From the NCBI GenBank assembly GCA_002351725.1, contig DEHD01000001.1:37992-56701 (forward strand): 18,710 nucleotides of DNA, read 5' to 3'. Each line of letters starts with the position of its first letter. Positions within the stretch are counted from its first letter, which is position 1. Shown here piece by piece: positions 1 through 7,792 of the stretch. The position numbers and the translations under genes are program-made. Below the pieces are notes generated by a model that was given only the letters and a program-made list of their open reading frames with translations, did no database searches and was not told the DNA's origin. This DNA comes from Prevotella sp. UBA2809 (GTDB lineage Bacteria; Bacteroidota; Bacteroidia; Bacteroidales; Bacteroidaceae).

Positions 1-630
1 GCATTCCGCGTTGGTGAGGATGGACCTACCCACGAGCCTGTTGAGCAGGAGGCACAGATCCGTCTGATGGAGAAGCTGAAGAACCACCACGGTAAGAACT
101 CTGTATTGGTAGTTCGTCCTGCTGATGCTGAGGAGACAACCGTTTGCTGGCGCATGGCTATGGAGAACGTTGATACTCCAACAGCTCTTATCTTCTCTCG
201 TCAGAACATCGAGATGCTGCCCGAGGGCAACGACTACAACCAGGCCACAAAGGGTGCTTATGTTGTAGCTGGTTCAGACGAGAAGTTCGATGTTATCCTG
301 TTGGCTTCAGGTTCTGAGGTTTCTACACTCGAGGCTGGTGCTAAGCTGCTCCGCGAGGATGGCGTTAAGGTTCGCATCGTAAGCGTTCCTTCTGAGGGTC
401 TGTTCCGCAGCCAGAGCAAGGAGTATCAGCAGAGCATTCTGCCTGCTGGCGTTAAGAAGTTCGGTCTCACAGCTGGTCTGCCAGTAAACCTCGAGGGTCT
501 GGTAGGTGCTGATGGTACCGTATGGGGCCTGGAGAGCTTCGGTTTCTCTGCTCCTTACAAGGTACTCGACGAGAAGCTCGGCTTCACCGGAGAGAATGTT
601 TACAAGCAGGTTAAAGCCCTGTTAGCATAA
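1..630 (+). CDS. tkt: Transketolase, C-terminal 209 residues (5' end outside window)
   Basis: Transketolase moves two-carbon ketol units between sugar phosphates in the non-oxidative pentose phosphate pathway, using thiamine diphosphate in the cytoplasm. The frame is open from the first base, and the first codons read FRVGEDGPTHEPVEQ. This is the pyrimidine-domain segment of the family, where GEDGPTHxPxEQ is highly conserved. The rest covers the end of the pyrimidine-binding domain and the C-terminal transketolase domain (LLASGSEVSTLEAGAKLL onward), and ends naturally in KALLA. The true start lies upstream, so the first ATG in view (67) is internal. A strong hairpin terminator follows the stop, and rpiB, a gene of the same pathway, lies 47 bases downstream. 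The family call is very secure; only the 5' part is missing. Confidence 0.97.
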   Translation, partial: AFRVGEDGPTHEPVEQEAQIRLMEKLKNHHGKNSVLVVRPADAEETTVCWRMAMENVDTPTALIFSRQNIEMLPEGNDYNQATKGAYVVAGSDEKFDVILLASGSEVSTLEAGAKLLREDGVKVRIVSVPSEGLFRSQSKEYQQSILPAGVKKFGLTAGLPVNLEGLVGADGTVWGLESFGFSAPYKVLDEKLGFTGENVYKQVKALLA

Positions 631-635
631 TAATC

Positions 636-664
636 AAGGCACGGATTCAGGTCCGTGCCTTTTA
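636..664 (+). terminator. Rho-independent terminator after tkt
   Basis: A perfect 10-bp stem (AAGGCACGGA, 636-645, with TCCGTGCCTT, 652-661) has a 6-base loop and is followed by a short T/A-rich tract. It lies between tkt and rpiB, so rpiB is either read through at reduced level or has its own promoter. I see no clear TAnnTTTG box in the 47-base gap. Confidence 0.75.
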
Positions 665-677
665 AAATTTTACGCCT

Positions 678-1121
678 ATGGAAGTAAAGACAGTAGGAGT
701 TGCTTGCGACCACGCAGGCTTCGCTTTGAAACAGTTTGTGCTTCAGTACCTGGAAGAGAAGGGTTATCCCGTAAAGGACTATGGTACATGGAGCGATGCG
801 AGTGTAGATTATCCCGACTTCGGACACGCACTGGCCGAGGGCATCGAGAGTGGTGAGGTTTATCCTGGTATTGCCATCTGTGGCAGTGGCGAGGGCATCG
901 CTATCACGCTTAACAAGCACCAGAAGGTTCGCGCTGGTCTGTGCTGGATTCCAGAGATTGCTCATCTCATCCGTCAGCACAACGATGCCAACGTATTGGT
1001 AATGCCAGGTCGTTTCATCGACAACAATATGGCTCGTAAGATTATGGACGAGTTCTTCACCGCCAGCTTCGAAGGCGGTCGCCACCAGAAGCGCGTTGAT
1101 AAAATACCCGTACAGAAATAA
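678..1121 (+). CDS. rpiB: Ribose-5-phosphate isomerase B
   Basis: RpiB interconverts ribose 5-phosphate and ribulose 5-phosphate in the cytoplasm, in the same pathway as the transketolase upstream. The protein has 147 residues, the usual size of the RpiB/LacA/LacB family. Visible signatures are CDHAG near the start (Asp11, His12), the catalytic loop ICGSGEGI with Cys68, and HNDANVLVMPGRFI (His101, Asn102), which carries phosphate-binding and ring-opening residues in characterised members. LacA/LacB (galactose-6-phosphate isomerase) is the family alternative, but there are no lac genes nearby and the pentose-phosphate neighbour favours RpiB. The ATG at 678 gives the canonical N-terminus with a beta strand leading straight into the DHAG motif. 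The gene ends inside a bidirectional terminator shared with the convergent transglycosylase gene. Confidence 0.95.
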   Translation: MEVKTVGVACDHAGFALKQFVLQYLEEKGYPVKDYGTWSDASVDYPDFGHALAEGIESGEVYPGIAICGSGEGIAITLNKHQKVRAGLCWIPEIAHLIRQHNDANVLVMPGRFIDNNMARKIMDEFFTASFEGGRHQKRVDKIPVQK

Positions 1122-1150
1122 AAAAGTCCCGCCAATTGGCGGGATTTTTT
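1121..1150. terminator. Bidirectional terminator between rpiB and the transglycosylase gene
   Basis: A 7-bp stem (TCCCGCC 1127-1133, GGCGGGA 1138-1144) with an AATT loop is flanked by A5 on the left and T6 on the right. Either strand therefore produces a hairpin followed by a U-run. It overlaps the last bases of both convergent genes. Confidence 0.85.
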
Positions 1151-2282
1151 ATTCTTTTATATCGTATTTGTTTTTTCGATGTTCGGCTTTACGGGGCTTG
1201 CTGGCGTGAACACCCATAAACTTGGTCTTCACCCCCTGATAGCCTGCATGGCGCTGACGTATGCGCTGAACGTAGTCAACAGTCTCTGATCCGCGCATAT
1301 AACCATACTTCACAATAGGATCATTGTAATACTGCGGAGTAGCCAACTTCAATACATATGGCGACACATCGCTCCATCGGTGCGGATTCTTACCATCACG
1401 CTTAGCCAAGTTCATTGCATCGCGTATGTGGTGCGCTCCGCCATTATAACTTGCCAACACAAAGTTAGTACGCTCATAGTTGTCGCGTATATCCGAGAAA
1501 GTATTCTGCAGCTGTCCGATATACTTCACCGCAGCCTGAATGTTAGCCTCAGGCTCATACAGCTTGCTACGTGACACACCTAAGTGGTCGGCCGTTCCAG
1601 GCATAATCTGCATCAGTCCCTTAGCACCAGCAAACGACACTGCACGAGGGTCGAATGTCGACTCCTGATAACACTGTGCTGCCAGCAGTCGCCAGTCCCA
1701 ACGTATGTCGCTGGCATAAGCCATAAAGAACTGATCATAATGCGAGATGATACCACCCTTGGCATCAAGCATAGGCGAGAATATACGGCGCGTCACCTTG
1801 CGAACAGTCAACAGGTCGTTCTCCTCTTTCTGGGCTGCAGCTATCAGTTCCGGACGATACCAGCCTTGCAACTCCTTTGCCAAGTCGTTCTTAGCCGTGT
1901 CGGCATCAATATGTCCTGGCGTTGGCCATGCCACAATATCTACCTCACCCTCGGCAAAGCGCTTTACCAGCTCCATACTGTCGCGATAAACCTCTACACG
2001 GAGTCGCACACCAAGCGAATCGGCAAAACGTTGACAGATAAGGAACTGCGTGCCTAAGTACTTGCCGTGATACTCGTAATATGTCTGCGGACCGCTTACG
2101 GTTGCCATAATCAGCTCGCCACTGGTCTGAATATCGTGCAGATCGAACTCGTCGGATGTAGGTATGGTATCTTCTACCACGCCCCAGGGTGCAACAATGG
2201 TTTCCTGTTTCTTTTCGAAACAAGATGCAAGCGACAGCAAAATCGCTCCAAATCCGACATATTTATACCATTTTTGCATCAA
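1149..2282 (-). CDS. Lipoprotein lytic transglycosylase (MltF-like: SBP-like domain plus SLT domain)
   Basis: This is a predicted peptidoglycan lytic transglycosylase of 377 residues, anchored as a lipoprotein. The N-terminus has a hydrophobic segment ending in the lipobox LASC (Cys21). Residues about 50-165 resemble a periplasmic solute-binding (SBP_bac_3-like) fold, as in MltF. Residues about 180-290 are the SLT goose-lysozyme-like domain: CYQESTFDP with the predicted catalytic Glu207, then GLMQIMPGTA (222-231), and ASYNGG (277-282). These are the ES, GLMQ and AYNGG signatures of the family. It cleaves the MurNAc-GlcNAc bond to give 1,6-anhydro ends. The two adjacent Met codons (2282 and 2279) make the exact start uncertain by one residue. 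The basic C-terminal tail (about 355-377) has no recognised domain. It is monocistronic, with a shared terminator at its 3' end and a TACCTTTG box upstream. Confidence 0.88.
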   Translation of the reverse strand: MMQKWYKYVGFGAILLSLASCFEKKQETIVAPWGVVEDTIPTSDEFDLHDIQTSGELIMATVSGPQTYYEYHGKYLGTQFLICQRFADSLGVRLRVEVYRDSMELVKRFAEGEVDIVAWPTPGHIDADTAKNDLAKELQGWYRPELIAAAQKEENDLLTVRKVTRRIFSPMLDAKGGIISHYDQFFMAYASDIRWDWRLLAAQCYQESTFDPRAVSFAGAKGLMQIMPGTADHLGVSRSKLYEPEANIQAAVKYIGQLQNTFSDIRDNYERTNFVLASYNGGAHHIRDAMNLAKRDGKNPHRWSDVSPYVLKLATPQYYNDPIVKYGYMRGSETVDYVQRIRQRHAGYQGVKTKFMGVHASKPRKAEHRKNKYDIKE

Positions 2283-2311
2283 TCTGCAGCATTTTGTTAG
2301 TAAAAACGGTG

Positions 2312-2319
2312 CAAAGGTA
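2312..2319 (-). promoter_or_regulatory. -7 box of the transglycosylase gene
   Basis: Reading the - strand, TACCTTTG is an exact match to the Bacteroidetes TAnnTTTG element, 30 bases before the start codon. No good TTTG -33 element is seen at the expected distance. It is divergent from the hisG promoter. Confidence 0.5.
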
Positions 2320-2362
2320 CTACTTTTTGGTCAGTAATGACACTTATTTCGCGAAAAAGTTG

Positions 2363-2370
2363 TAATTTTG
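2363..2370 (+). promoter_or_regulatory. -7 box of the his operon
   Basis: TAATTTTG matches TAnnTTTG and lies 28 bases before the hisG ATG. The -33 element is weak. The box overlaps an in-frame TTG (2368) that would extend hisG, which supports the ATG at 2398 as the true start. Confidence 0.5.
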
Positions 2371-2397
2371 CACCCGATATTTTTTAGATTTAACAAT

Positions 2398-3249
2398 ATG
2401 TTAAGAATTGCAGTACAATCAAAAGGACGTCTGTTCGAGGACACCATGAACCTTCTGTCAGAAGCAGACATCAAGGTTAGTGCCTCAAAACGCACCTTGC
2501 TGGTGCAGTCGTCCAACTTTCCGCTGGAGGTTCTTTACCTCCGCGACGATGACATCCCACAGAGTGTAGCCAGTGGAGTGGCTGACATAGGCGTAGTGGG
2601 CGAAAACGAGTTTGTTGAGCGTGGCGAAGATGCTGATATCATCTCACGTCTCGGCTTCTCAAAATGCCGCCTCTCGCTGGCCATCCCCAAAGAGATCGAC
2701 TACAAGGGTGTAGAGTGGTTCAACGGCAAGAAGATTGCCACCAGCTACCCCGGAATCCTCCGACATTTCCTCGAACAGCATCATATCCATGCAGAAATCC
2801 ATGTAATCACAGGTAGCGTAGAAATCAGCCCGGGCATTGGTCTGGCCGATGCTATCTTCGATATCGTATCATCAGGCTCTACCCTGGTGAGCAACAATCT
2901 GCGTGAGGTTGAGGTTGTAATGAAGAGCGAGGCTCTTCTCATCGGCAACAAGCAGATGAGCGATGATAAGAAGGCAATCCTTGAGCAGATGCTGTTCCGT
3001 TTCAAGGCCGTTAAGGATGCTGAGGACAAGAAGTACGTACGCATGAATGCTCCTAAGGCTCGTCTGCAGGAGATTATCGACGTGCTGCCCGGATTGAAGA
3101 GTCCTACTATCATCCCTCTGGCCGACGAGGAGTGGTGCTCTGTTCACACCGTTCTTGACCAGAAGCAGTTCTGGGAGATTATTGGCAAGCTGAAGGAAAT
3201 GGGAGCCCAGGGCATCCTGGTTACTCCAATTGAAAAGATGATTCTTTGA
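2398..3249 (+). CDS. hisG: ATP phosphoribosyltransferase, long form
   Basis: HisG joins ATP and PRPP, the committed step of histidine synthesis in the cytoplasm. At 283 residues it is the long (HisG-L) form, which does not need HisZ. The catalytic domain runs to about residue 205 and contains the PRPP-binding signature ADAIFDIVSSGSTL (150-163). The remaining 75 residues form the ACT-like regulatory domain that binds histidine for feedback inhibition in characterised long forms. I chose the ATG at 2398 (MLRIAVQSKGRL), which gives the standard N-terminus. An upstream TTG would fall within the promoter box. It is the first gene of hisG-hisD-hisC, with a 24-base gap to hisD. Confidence 0.96.
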   Translation: MLRIAVQSKGRLFEDTMNLLSEADIKVSASKRTLLVQSSNFPLEVLYLRDDDIPQSVASGVADIGVVGENEFVERGEDADIISRLGFSKCRLSLAIPKEIDYKGVEWFNGKKIATSYPGILRHFLEQHHIHAEIHVITGSVEISPGIGLADAIFDIVSSGSTLVSNNLREVEVVMKSEALLIGNKQMSDDKKAILEQMLFRFKAVKDAEDKKYVRMNAPKARLQEIIDVLPGLKSPTIIPLADEEWCSVHTVLDQKQFWEIIGKLKEMGAQGILVTPIEKMIL

Positions 3250-3250
3250 G

Positions 3251-3263
3251 ATTAAACATTAAA
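3251..3263 (+). repeat. Two near-copies of ATTAAAC between hisG and hisD
   Basis: ATTAAAC then ATTAAA lie in the 24-base hisG-hisD gap. The same heptamer family appears at 18518-18575. Two copies could arise by chance in A/T-rich spacer DNA. Confidence 0.35.
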
Positions 3264-3273
3264 TTTCAGTTTA

Positions 3274-4557
3274 ATGAATATAATCCGTTTTCCCCAAAGA
3301 AGCGAGTGGGCAAAGATTGTAGAGCGTCCACACCTGGACGTTTCTAAGCTCAACGACACCGTAGCATCGGTACTGGCCGACGTAAAGAAGCGCGGCGACG
3401 ATGCTGTGAAGGGGTATGAGCTGAAGTTCGACCATGTCGACCTGCCCACACTTGCTGTATCCGAAGCCGAGATGAACGAGGCTGAGACACTGGTAAGTCC
3501 TGAGCTTAAGGCAGCCATTCAGGTGGCTCACTATAACATTCAGGCCTTCCACGAGTCGCAGAAGTTCAAGGGCAAGAAGGTTGAGACACAGCCCGGAGTA
3601 GTATGCTGGCAGAAGAGTGTAGCCATCGAGAAGGTTGGCTTATACATTCCCGGCGGCACTGCCCCACTCTTCTCTACCGTACTGATGCTGGCCACACCTG
3701 CCAAGATAGCCGGTTGCCAGGAGATTGTGCTCTGCACACCTCCAGGCCGCGATGGTAAGGTTAATCCTGCCATTCTGGTAGCAGCCCGCATCGCAGGCGT
3801 TAGCAAGATATTCAAGGCTGGTGGCGTTCAGGCCATCGGTGCTATGGCTTATGGTACCGAGAGTGTGCCTAAGGTTTACAAGATATTCGGTCCTGGCAAC
3901 CAGTATGTAATGGCTGCCAAGCAGCAGGTTAGTCTTCACGATGTGGCTATCGACATGCCTGCAGGCCCATCAGAGGTTTGCGTTATTGCCGACCAGCACG
4001 CCAACATCGAGTTTGTTGCTGCCGACTTGCTTTCGCAGGCCGAGCACGGCATCGACTCTCAGGTATTCCTGATTACCACATCCGAGCAGGTAATACTCGA
4101 TGTTCAGGCCGAGGTAAACCGTCAGCTCGATCTGCTTCCACGCAAGGAGATGGCAGCTAAGTCGCTCGACAATAGCCGACTGGTACTGGTAAAGAATATG
4201 CAGGAGGCTATCGACCTCTCGAATGCCTATGCTCCCGAGCATCTTATCCTGCAGGTTAAGAACTACACCAAGCTGGCCAGTCAGGTGGTTAATGCTGGTA
4301 GCGTGTTCCTTGGCGAATATGCTTGTGAGAGTGCAGGCGATTATGCCAGCGGCACCAACCACACTCTGCCCACACACGGTTACGCCACTGCCTACAGCGG
4401 TGTTAATCTCGACAGCTACTGCCGCAAGATCACTTTCCAGCATCTCTCTGAGGATGGCATCCGCAGCATAGGCCACGCCGTAGAGCTCATGGCCGAAGCC
4501 GAGCAACTGGATGCCCACAAAAACGCAATGACAGTCCGAATCAATAGTTTGAAATGA
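3274..4557 (+). CDS. hisD: Histidinol dehydrogenase
   Basis: HisD oxidises L-histidinol to L-histidine in two NAD-dependent steps, the last reactions of the pathway, using one zinc per active site. The protein is 427 residues, the normal length. All residues known from the E. coli enzyme can be placed: zinc ligands Gln255 and His258 in LLSQAEHG, Asp356 in AGDYASGTNH, and His415 in QLDAHKNAM, with the catalytic pair Glu322-His323 in YAPEHL. The segment GPGNQYVMAAKQQV matches the family signature region. The start at 3274 follows hisG by 24 bases, and the stop overlaps the hisC start in ATGA, so translational coupling with hisC is likely. Confidence 0.97.
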   Translation: MNIIRFPQRSEWAKIVERPHLDVSKLNDTVASVLADVKKRGDDAVKGYELKFDHVDLPTLAVSEAEMNEAETLVSPELKAAIQVAHYNIQAFHESQKFKGKKVETQPGVVCWQKSVAIEKVGLYIPGGTAPLFSTVLMLATPAKIAGCQEIVLCTPPGRDGKVNPAILVAARIAGVSKIFKAGGVQAIGAMAYGTESVPKVYKIFGPGNQYVMAAKQQVSLHDVAIDMPAGPSEVCVIADQHANIEFVAADLLSQAEHGIDSQVFLITTSEQVILDVQAEVNRQLDLLPRKEMAAKSLDNSRLVLVKNMQEAIDLSNAYAPEHLILQVKNYTKLASQVVNAGSVFLGEYACESAGDYASGTNHTLPTHGYATAYSGVNLDSYCRKITFQHLSEDGIRSIGHAVELMAEAEQLDAHKNAMTVRINSLK

Positions 4558-5606
4558 AGTCATTAGAAGAATTAACAAGGCCCAATATATGGAGTTTAGC
4601 GCCTTACAGCAGCGCTCGTAATGAGTACGCTGGCAGGGAGGCTCGCGTTTTTCTCGATGCTAACGAGAATCCATACAATCAGCCTTTCAACCGCTACCCC
4701 GACCCACTGCAGCTGGAGCTTAAGGCTGCACTCAGCAAGGTCAAGGGAGTGCCCGCAGATAATATTTTCCTGGGCAATGGTAGCGACGAGGCTATCGACC
4801 TGCCCTACCGCTGTTTCTGCGAGCCAGGCGTTGATAACGTTGTAGCCATCGAGCCAACCTACGGCATGTATAAGGTATGTGCCGACATCAACAACACCGA
4901 GTATCGCACAGTGCTGCTCGATGAGAATTATCAGGTAACAGCCGACAAGCTGCTTGCAGCCACCGATGAGCATACCAAGATTATCTGGCTCTGCACACCT
5001 AACAACCCCACAGGCAACTGTCTTAACCGCGATGAGGTTATCAAGGTTATCGAGGGTTTCCAGGGCATCGTGATTGTCGACGAGGCATACAGCGACTTCT
5101 CATCGCAGCATTCCTTCCGTCAATGGTCAATGGTCAATGGTCAATGGTCACGTCCAAACTTGATTGTTCTCAACACTATGTCGAAGGCATGGGGCTGTGC
5201 TGCCATCCGTCTGGGCATGGCATTTGCGTCAAAGGAAATCATCTCTATATTTAATAAGGTGAAGTATCCATACAACGTAAACCAGCTTACCCAGCAGCAG
5301 GCTCTCGAAGCTCTCAAGGATCCATACGAGGTTGACAACTGGGTTAAGATTCTGCTTCAGGAGCGTGGCCGCGTGATGGAGGCTTTTGCCATGCTGCCCA
5401 TATGCGAGAAGGTTTATCCTACCGAGGCCAACTTCTTCCTGGCCAAGATGACCGATGCTAATAAGATATACAACTATCTTGTAGACCGCGGTATCATCGT
5501 GCGCAACCGCAACCGTGTTCAACTCTGTCAGAACTGCCTGCGAGTAACCATAGGCACCAAGACCGAGAACAGCGAGCTGATAGCAGCGTTAAGACAATAC
5601 GAATAA
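4554..5606 (+). CDS. hisC: Histidinol-phosphate aminotransferase with an internal heptamer-repeat insertion
   Basis: HisC transfers the amino group from glutamate to imidazole-acetol phosphate. It is a PLP-dependent fold-type I enzyme, 350 residues long, the usual size. Visible elements are LDANENP near the start, CTPNNPTGN (147-155), VDEAY with the PLP-nitrogen Asp176, the Schiff-base lysine Lys211 in MSKAWG, and the phosphate-binding arginine in RLGMA (Arg219). Between VDEAYSDF and PNLIVL, residues 190-199 (QWSMVNGQWS) are encoded entirely by four copies of CAATGGT plus CA. By my recollection of the family this loop is about five residues longer than usual. It sits on the protein just before the active-site lysine. 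The start overlaps hisD by four bases. There is no hisB downstream; a terminator follows instead. Confidence 0.95.
   Translation: MKSLEELTRPNIWSLAPYSSARNEYAGREARVFLDANENPYNQPFNRYPDPLQLELKAALSKVKGVPADNIFLGNGSDEAIDLPYRCFCEPGVDNVVAIEPTYGMYKVCADINNTEYRTVLLDENYQVTADKLLAATDEHTKIIWLCTPNNPTGNCLNRDEVIKVIEGFQGIVIVDEAYSDFSSQHSFRQWSMVNGQWSRPNLIVLNTMSKAWGCAAIRLGMAFASKEIISIFNKVKYPYNVNQLTQQQALEALKDPYEVDNWVKILLQERGRVMEAFAMLPICEKVYPTEANFFLAKMTDANKIYNYLVDRGIIVRNRNRVQLCQNCLRVTIGTKTENSELIAALRQYE
5121..5150 (+). repeat. Heptanucleotide tandem repeat (CAATGGT x4 plus CA) inside hisC
   Basis: Four perfect head-to-tail CAATGGT units (5121-5148) are followed by CA. Codons are in register at 5121, so the tract encodes residues 190-199. 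Because 7 is not a multiple of 3, gain or loss of one unit would shift the frame upstream of the catalytic lysine. Confidence 0.95.
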
Positions 5607-5620
5607 AACAATAAGAAGAA

Positions 5621-5648
5621 TCCCCCACCAATTGGTGAGGGATTTTTT
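5621..5648. terminator. Bidirectional terminator between hisC and the patatin-like gene
   Basis: A 9-position stem with one C/A mismatch (5621-5629 with 5634-5642) and an AATT loop is followed by T6 on the + side and flanked by an A-rich tract on the left. It serves the convergent hisC and patatin-like genes, and has the same CCAATTGG core as the rpiB terminator. Confidence 0.8.
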
Positions 5649-6495
5649 ATTTATTCAATGCCTGCAGGGTTTTCTGCCTGCCTATGGCTATCAGTTTCTC
5701 CGACTTGTCGAAGTCGAATCCACCATAACGAGCCATCTGAATATCAACCAGTATATCCGGTTTCATCAGCTGAGCCATCAGTATTGAATTCTGTCGAATC
5801 AGAATCGAGCTCACACGCGACAGCATTGTGTAATAATTGAACTCAAGATTATCAGGAATAAGCTTGTTCAGTATCTGCTGCGACAACGATGTGCTACGCT
5901 TACGCTTCTCGGCTAACTCATGATGCATTTCCGATTGCGCCTTATAGTCGTGACCACTCACGTCTACACCCACCAGTATGTCGCCCTCCTTACGCACCAC
6001 ACGGTTCAATGGTATTGGGTTTGTCACGCCACCGTCTATCAGAATCATCCCGTCGCGATGCACAGGCTCGTAGAACGAAGGCAACGATATCGAAGCACGT
6101 ATAGCCTCAAACAGACTGCCCTCGCGGAACACCACCTCATGCCCAGTCACCCAGTCGGTAGCCACGGCACAATACGGAATAGGCAAGTCCTCGATTTTTA
6201 CATCGGGCACAAACTCCATTATCGCCTCTATTATGCGCGTACCTTTTACTATATGGTTCAAGCTGAACGAGAAGTCGGTAAGCTCCAGCATCTTCTTACG
6301 GTCAACGGTCTTCATCCAGTCGCGGAACTCGCCAAGCTTACCAGCGGCATAAACACCACCTATCAGGGCACCCATAGAACATCCGGCAATGGATGTGATA
6401 CGATATCCCTGCGCCTCCAGTTCCTCTATGGCACCGATATGAGCCAGACCACGCGCTCCGCCACTCGACAATACTAATGCTACATCCTTACCCAT
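5647..6495 (-). CDS. Patatin-like phospholipase (RssA-type serine hydrolase)
   Basis: This is a 282-residue cytoplasmic-type patatin-domain protein, predicted to hydrolyse acyl esters of lipids with a Ser-Asp dyad. The motifs are in family order: the oxyanion-hole glycine motif SSGGARG (10-16), the nucleophile elbow GCSMG with Ser40, and the catalytic aspartate in IDGG (Asp154). I chose the ATG at 6495 (MGKDVALVLSSGG), which puts the first beta strand at the N-terminus and leaves a 10-base gap after the upstream hydrolase gene. A longer start at 6525 would overlap that gene and add ten residues without family character. There is no signal peptide or membrane segment. It is the second gene of a two-gene unit with the secreted hydrolase. 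The natural substrate is unknown. Confidence 0.88.
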   Translation of the reverse strand: MGKDVALVLSSGGARGLAHIGAIEELEAQGYRITSIAGCSMGALIGGVYAAGKLGEFRDWMKTVDRKKMLELTDFSFSLNHIVKGTRIIEAIMEFVPDVKIEDLPIPYCAVATDWVTGHEVVFREGSLFEAIRASISLPSFYEPVHRDGMILIDGGVTNPIPLNRVVRKEGDILVGVDVSGHDYKAQSEMHHELAEKRKRSTSLSQQILNKLIPDNLEFNYYTMLSRVSSILIRQNSILMAQLMKPDILVDIQMARYGGFDFDKSEKLIAIGRQKTLQALNK

Positions 6496-6505
6496 ATAGC
6501 CGCAA

Positions 6506-7567
6506 TCAGAAGTTCTTGCGAACACCCTGCCAATCAGGGAATTTCATCTTCAGATATTCGTCGTCCAGGAACAGAGCCGACTGACCTACCTTACCCTTCA
6601 GCTGCCAGTCTAACCACTTTATTACAGCCTTGGCGTAGTTACCACCATGCTTCTCGTAGTAAGTTCCGCTATGTCCGTCCTTAGAGTTCAGCATAACCAC
6701 AGGAATGTTATCAGCAATGCGCTCGTAGTCTTTCTGAGCGTTAGCATAAGCGATATCGCCAGGGCCACCAATCATATAGAACATTGGCTGATGCAGATTC
6801 TTCAGGCACTCCTTTGTTGAGCCCATCATCTCCATATCGCCGATACCAGAGTTAAGCATCACGCAGGTCTTGATACGTGGATCGTGAGCCACACCTAATA
6901 CCTGAGCACCACCGCACGACTGACCCATAGCTGCTACGTGGTCTAAATCCAGACAGTGGTAGTATTCCGAGCCCTTGGTTGCGTTCTGGTCGGTAAGCCA
7001 GCTCAGCACCTCAAGCAGCATCTTTGGATAAGTCTGGAATGCTGGTACTTGAGCAGCCTGCTGCTTCTTTTTGTTCTTCTTGGCGTTCTTTGCAGCCAGT
7101 TCACGCTGCTTGGCCTGCTGCTCCTGGCGAGCCTTAATCTCCTCAGGAGTAAGTGGCAGAATCTTCTCGCCGTTAGCCATAATCACCTCACCCTTTGTCT
7201 CAGGATAAGCCGACTTCAGCACACCTCTCCACTGCGCCATAACGTCCTCCTCATCGTAAGGACCGATGGCAGCAATCACATATCCGTACGATGCCACCTC
7301 GCTAAGCAGCAGGCGCATCTCTACGTTGTTGTTAAAACAAGCACCGTTAGCATAAACTATCACTGGCAGCGCACCCTGCTTTGCAACCAGATCGTTCAGG
7401 TTCTGAGGGCGATAGATAGTAAAGGCAGGGCATGAAGCATCGCCCACAACCTCCGACTTGAAAGGGCCTGTTCCACCCTCTTCTACTATCTGTTTCCGAC
7501 TTGTCTGGGCATTCATTGCCCCAACACTTGCTGCTACAATCATAGCCGACATTAGCAATTTCTTCAT
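6506..7567 (-). CDS. Secreted alpha/beta hydrolase (lipase/chlorophyllase/dienelactone hydrolase-like)
   Basis: This is a 353-residue predicted exported esterase-like protein. Residues 1-20 form a Sec signal peptide ending MNA before Gln21. The fold elements are the oxyanion region VIVYANGACFNNN (69-81), the nucleophile elbow GQSCGG with Ser217, a probable acid Asp271 in GGPGDIAY, and the catalytic His299 in KDGHSGTYY. Between beta strands lies a strongly charged K/Q/E-rich segment (about 141-174, RQEQQAKQRELAAKNAKKNK), probably a solvent-exposed helix or coiled coil, which is unusual for the fold. Export suggests a periplasmic or outer-membrane site of action. The substrate cannot be told from sequence; acyl or acetyl ester hydrolysis is the safe statement. 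It is the first gene of a unit with the patatin-like protein. Confidence 0.8.
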   Translation of the reverse strand: MKKLLMSAMIVAASVGAMNAQTSRKQIVEEGGTGPFKSEVVGDASCPAFTIYRPQNLNDLVAKQGALPVIVYANGACFNNNVEMRLLLSEVASYGYVIAAIGPYDEEDVMAQWRGVLKSAYPETKGEVIMANGEKILPLTPEEIKARQEQQAKQRELAAKNAKKNKKKQQAAQVPAFQTYPKMLLEVLSWLTDQNATKGSEYYHCLDLDHVAAMGQSCGGAQVLGVAHDPRIKTCVMLNSGIGDMEMMGSTKECLKNLHQPMFYMIGGPGDIAYANAQKDYERIADNIPVVMLNSKDGHSGTYYEKHGGNYAKAVIKWLDWQLKGKVGQSALFLDDEYLKMKFPDWQGVRKNF

Positions 7568-7610
7568 TTCAATTTAGCTTTTTAGATAATTATTAATCAT
7601 TAATATAGTG

Positions 7611-7618
7611 CAAAGATA
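7611..7618 (-). promoter_or_regulatory. -7 box of the hydrolase-patatin unit
   Basis: TATCTTTG on the - strand matches TAnnTTTG exactly, 43 bases before the hydrolase start. No clear TTTG is found 19-21 bases further upstream. Confidence 0.45.
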
Positions 7619-7722
7619 ATTATTTCTACCCATTTCTTCCTCGCTTTACATTAAAATTTAAGTGATTTTATATCTTGACCGATAAACCTACAATAATAAA
7701 TACATGATTCTTTTTCTATCGA

Positions 7723-7775
7723 ATCGGCTCAAAAATATTGTGATTTATGCTTTTTTAAGCTCAAATTGAGCCGAT
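7723..7775. promoter_or_regulatory. Operator-like inverted repeats with GCTCAA half-sites
   Basis: ATCGGCTCAA (7723-7732) and TTGAGCCGAT (7766-7775) are a perfect 10-bp inverted repeat 33 bases apart. The right arm also forms its own palindrome, GCTCAA-A-TTGAGC (7759-7771). Three half-sites sit between divergent promoters and end 17 bases before the TATATTTG box at 7793. Binding by a regulator is inferred. Confidence 0.4.
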
Positions 7776-7792
7776 AATTAGGAATATATCGC

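Noticed and set aside
600..1085. A long - strand reading frame opposite rpiB (161 codons), and similar frames opposite hisG, hisD, hisC and the hydrolase
   Set aside because: They are antisense shadows of well-supported genes, have no promoter, and their translations lack family character.
2368..2397. TTG start extending hisG by ten residues
   Set aside because: It falls inside the TAATTTTG promoter box and adds residues not typical of HisG; the ATG at 2398 gives the standard N-terminus.
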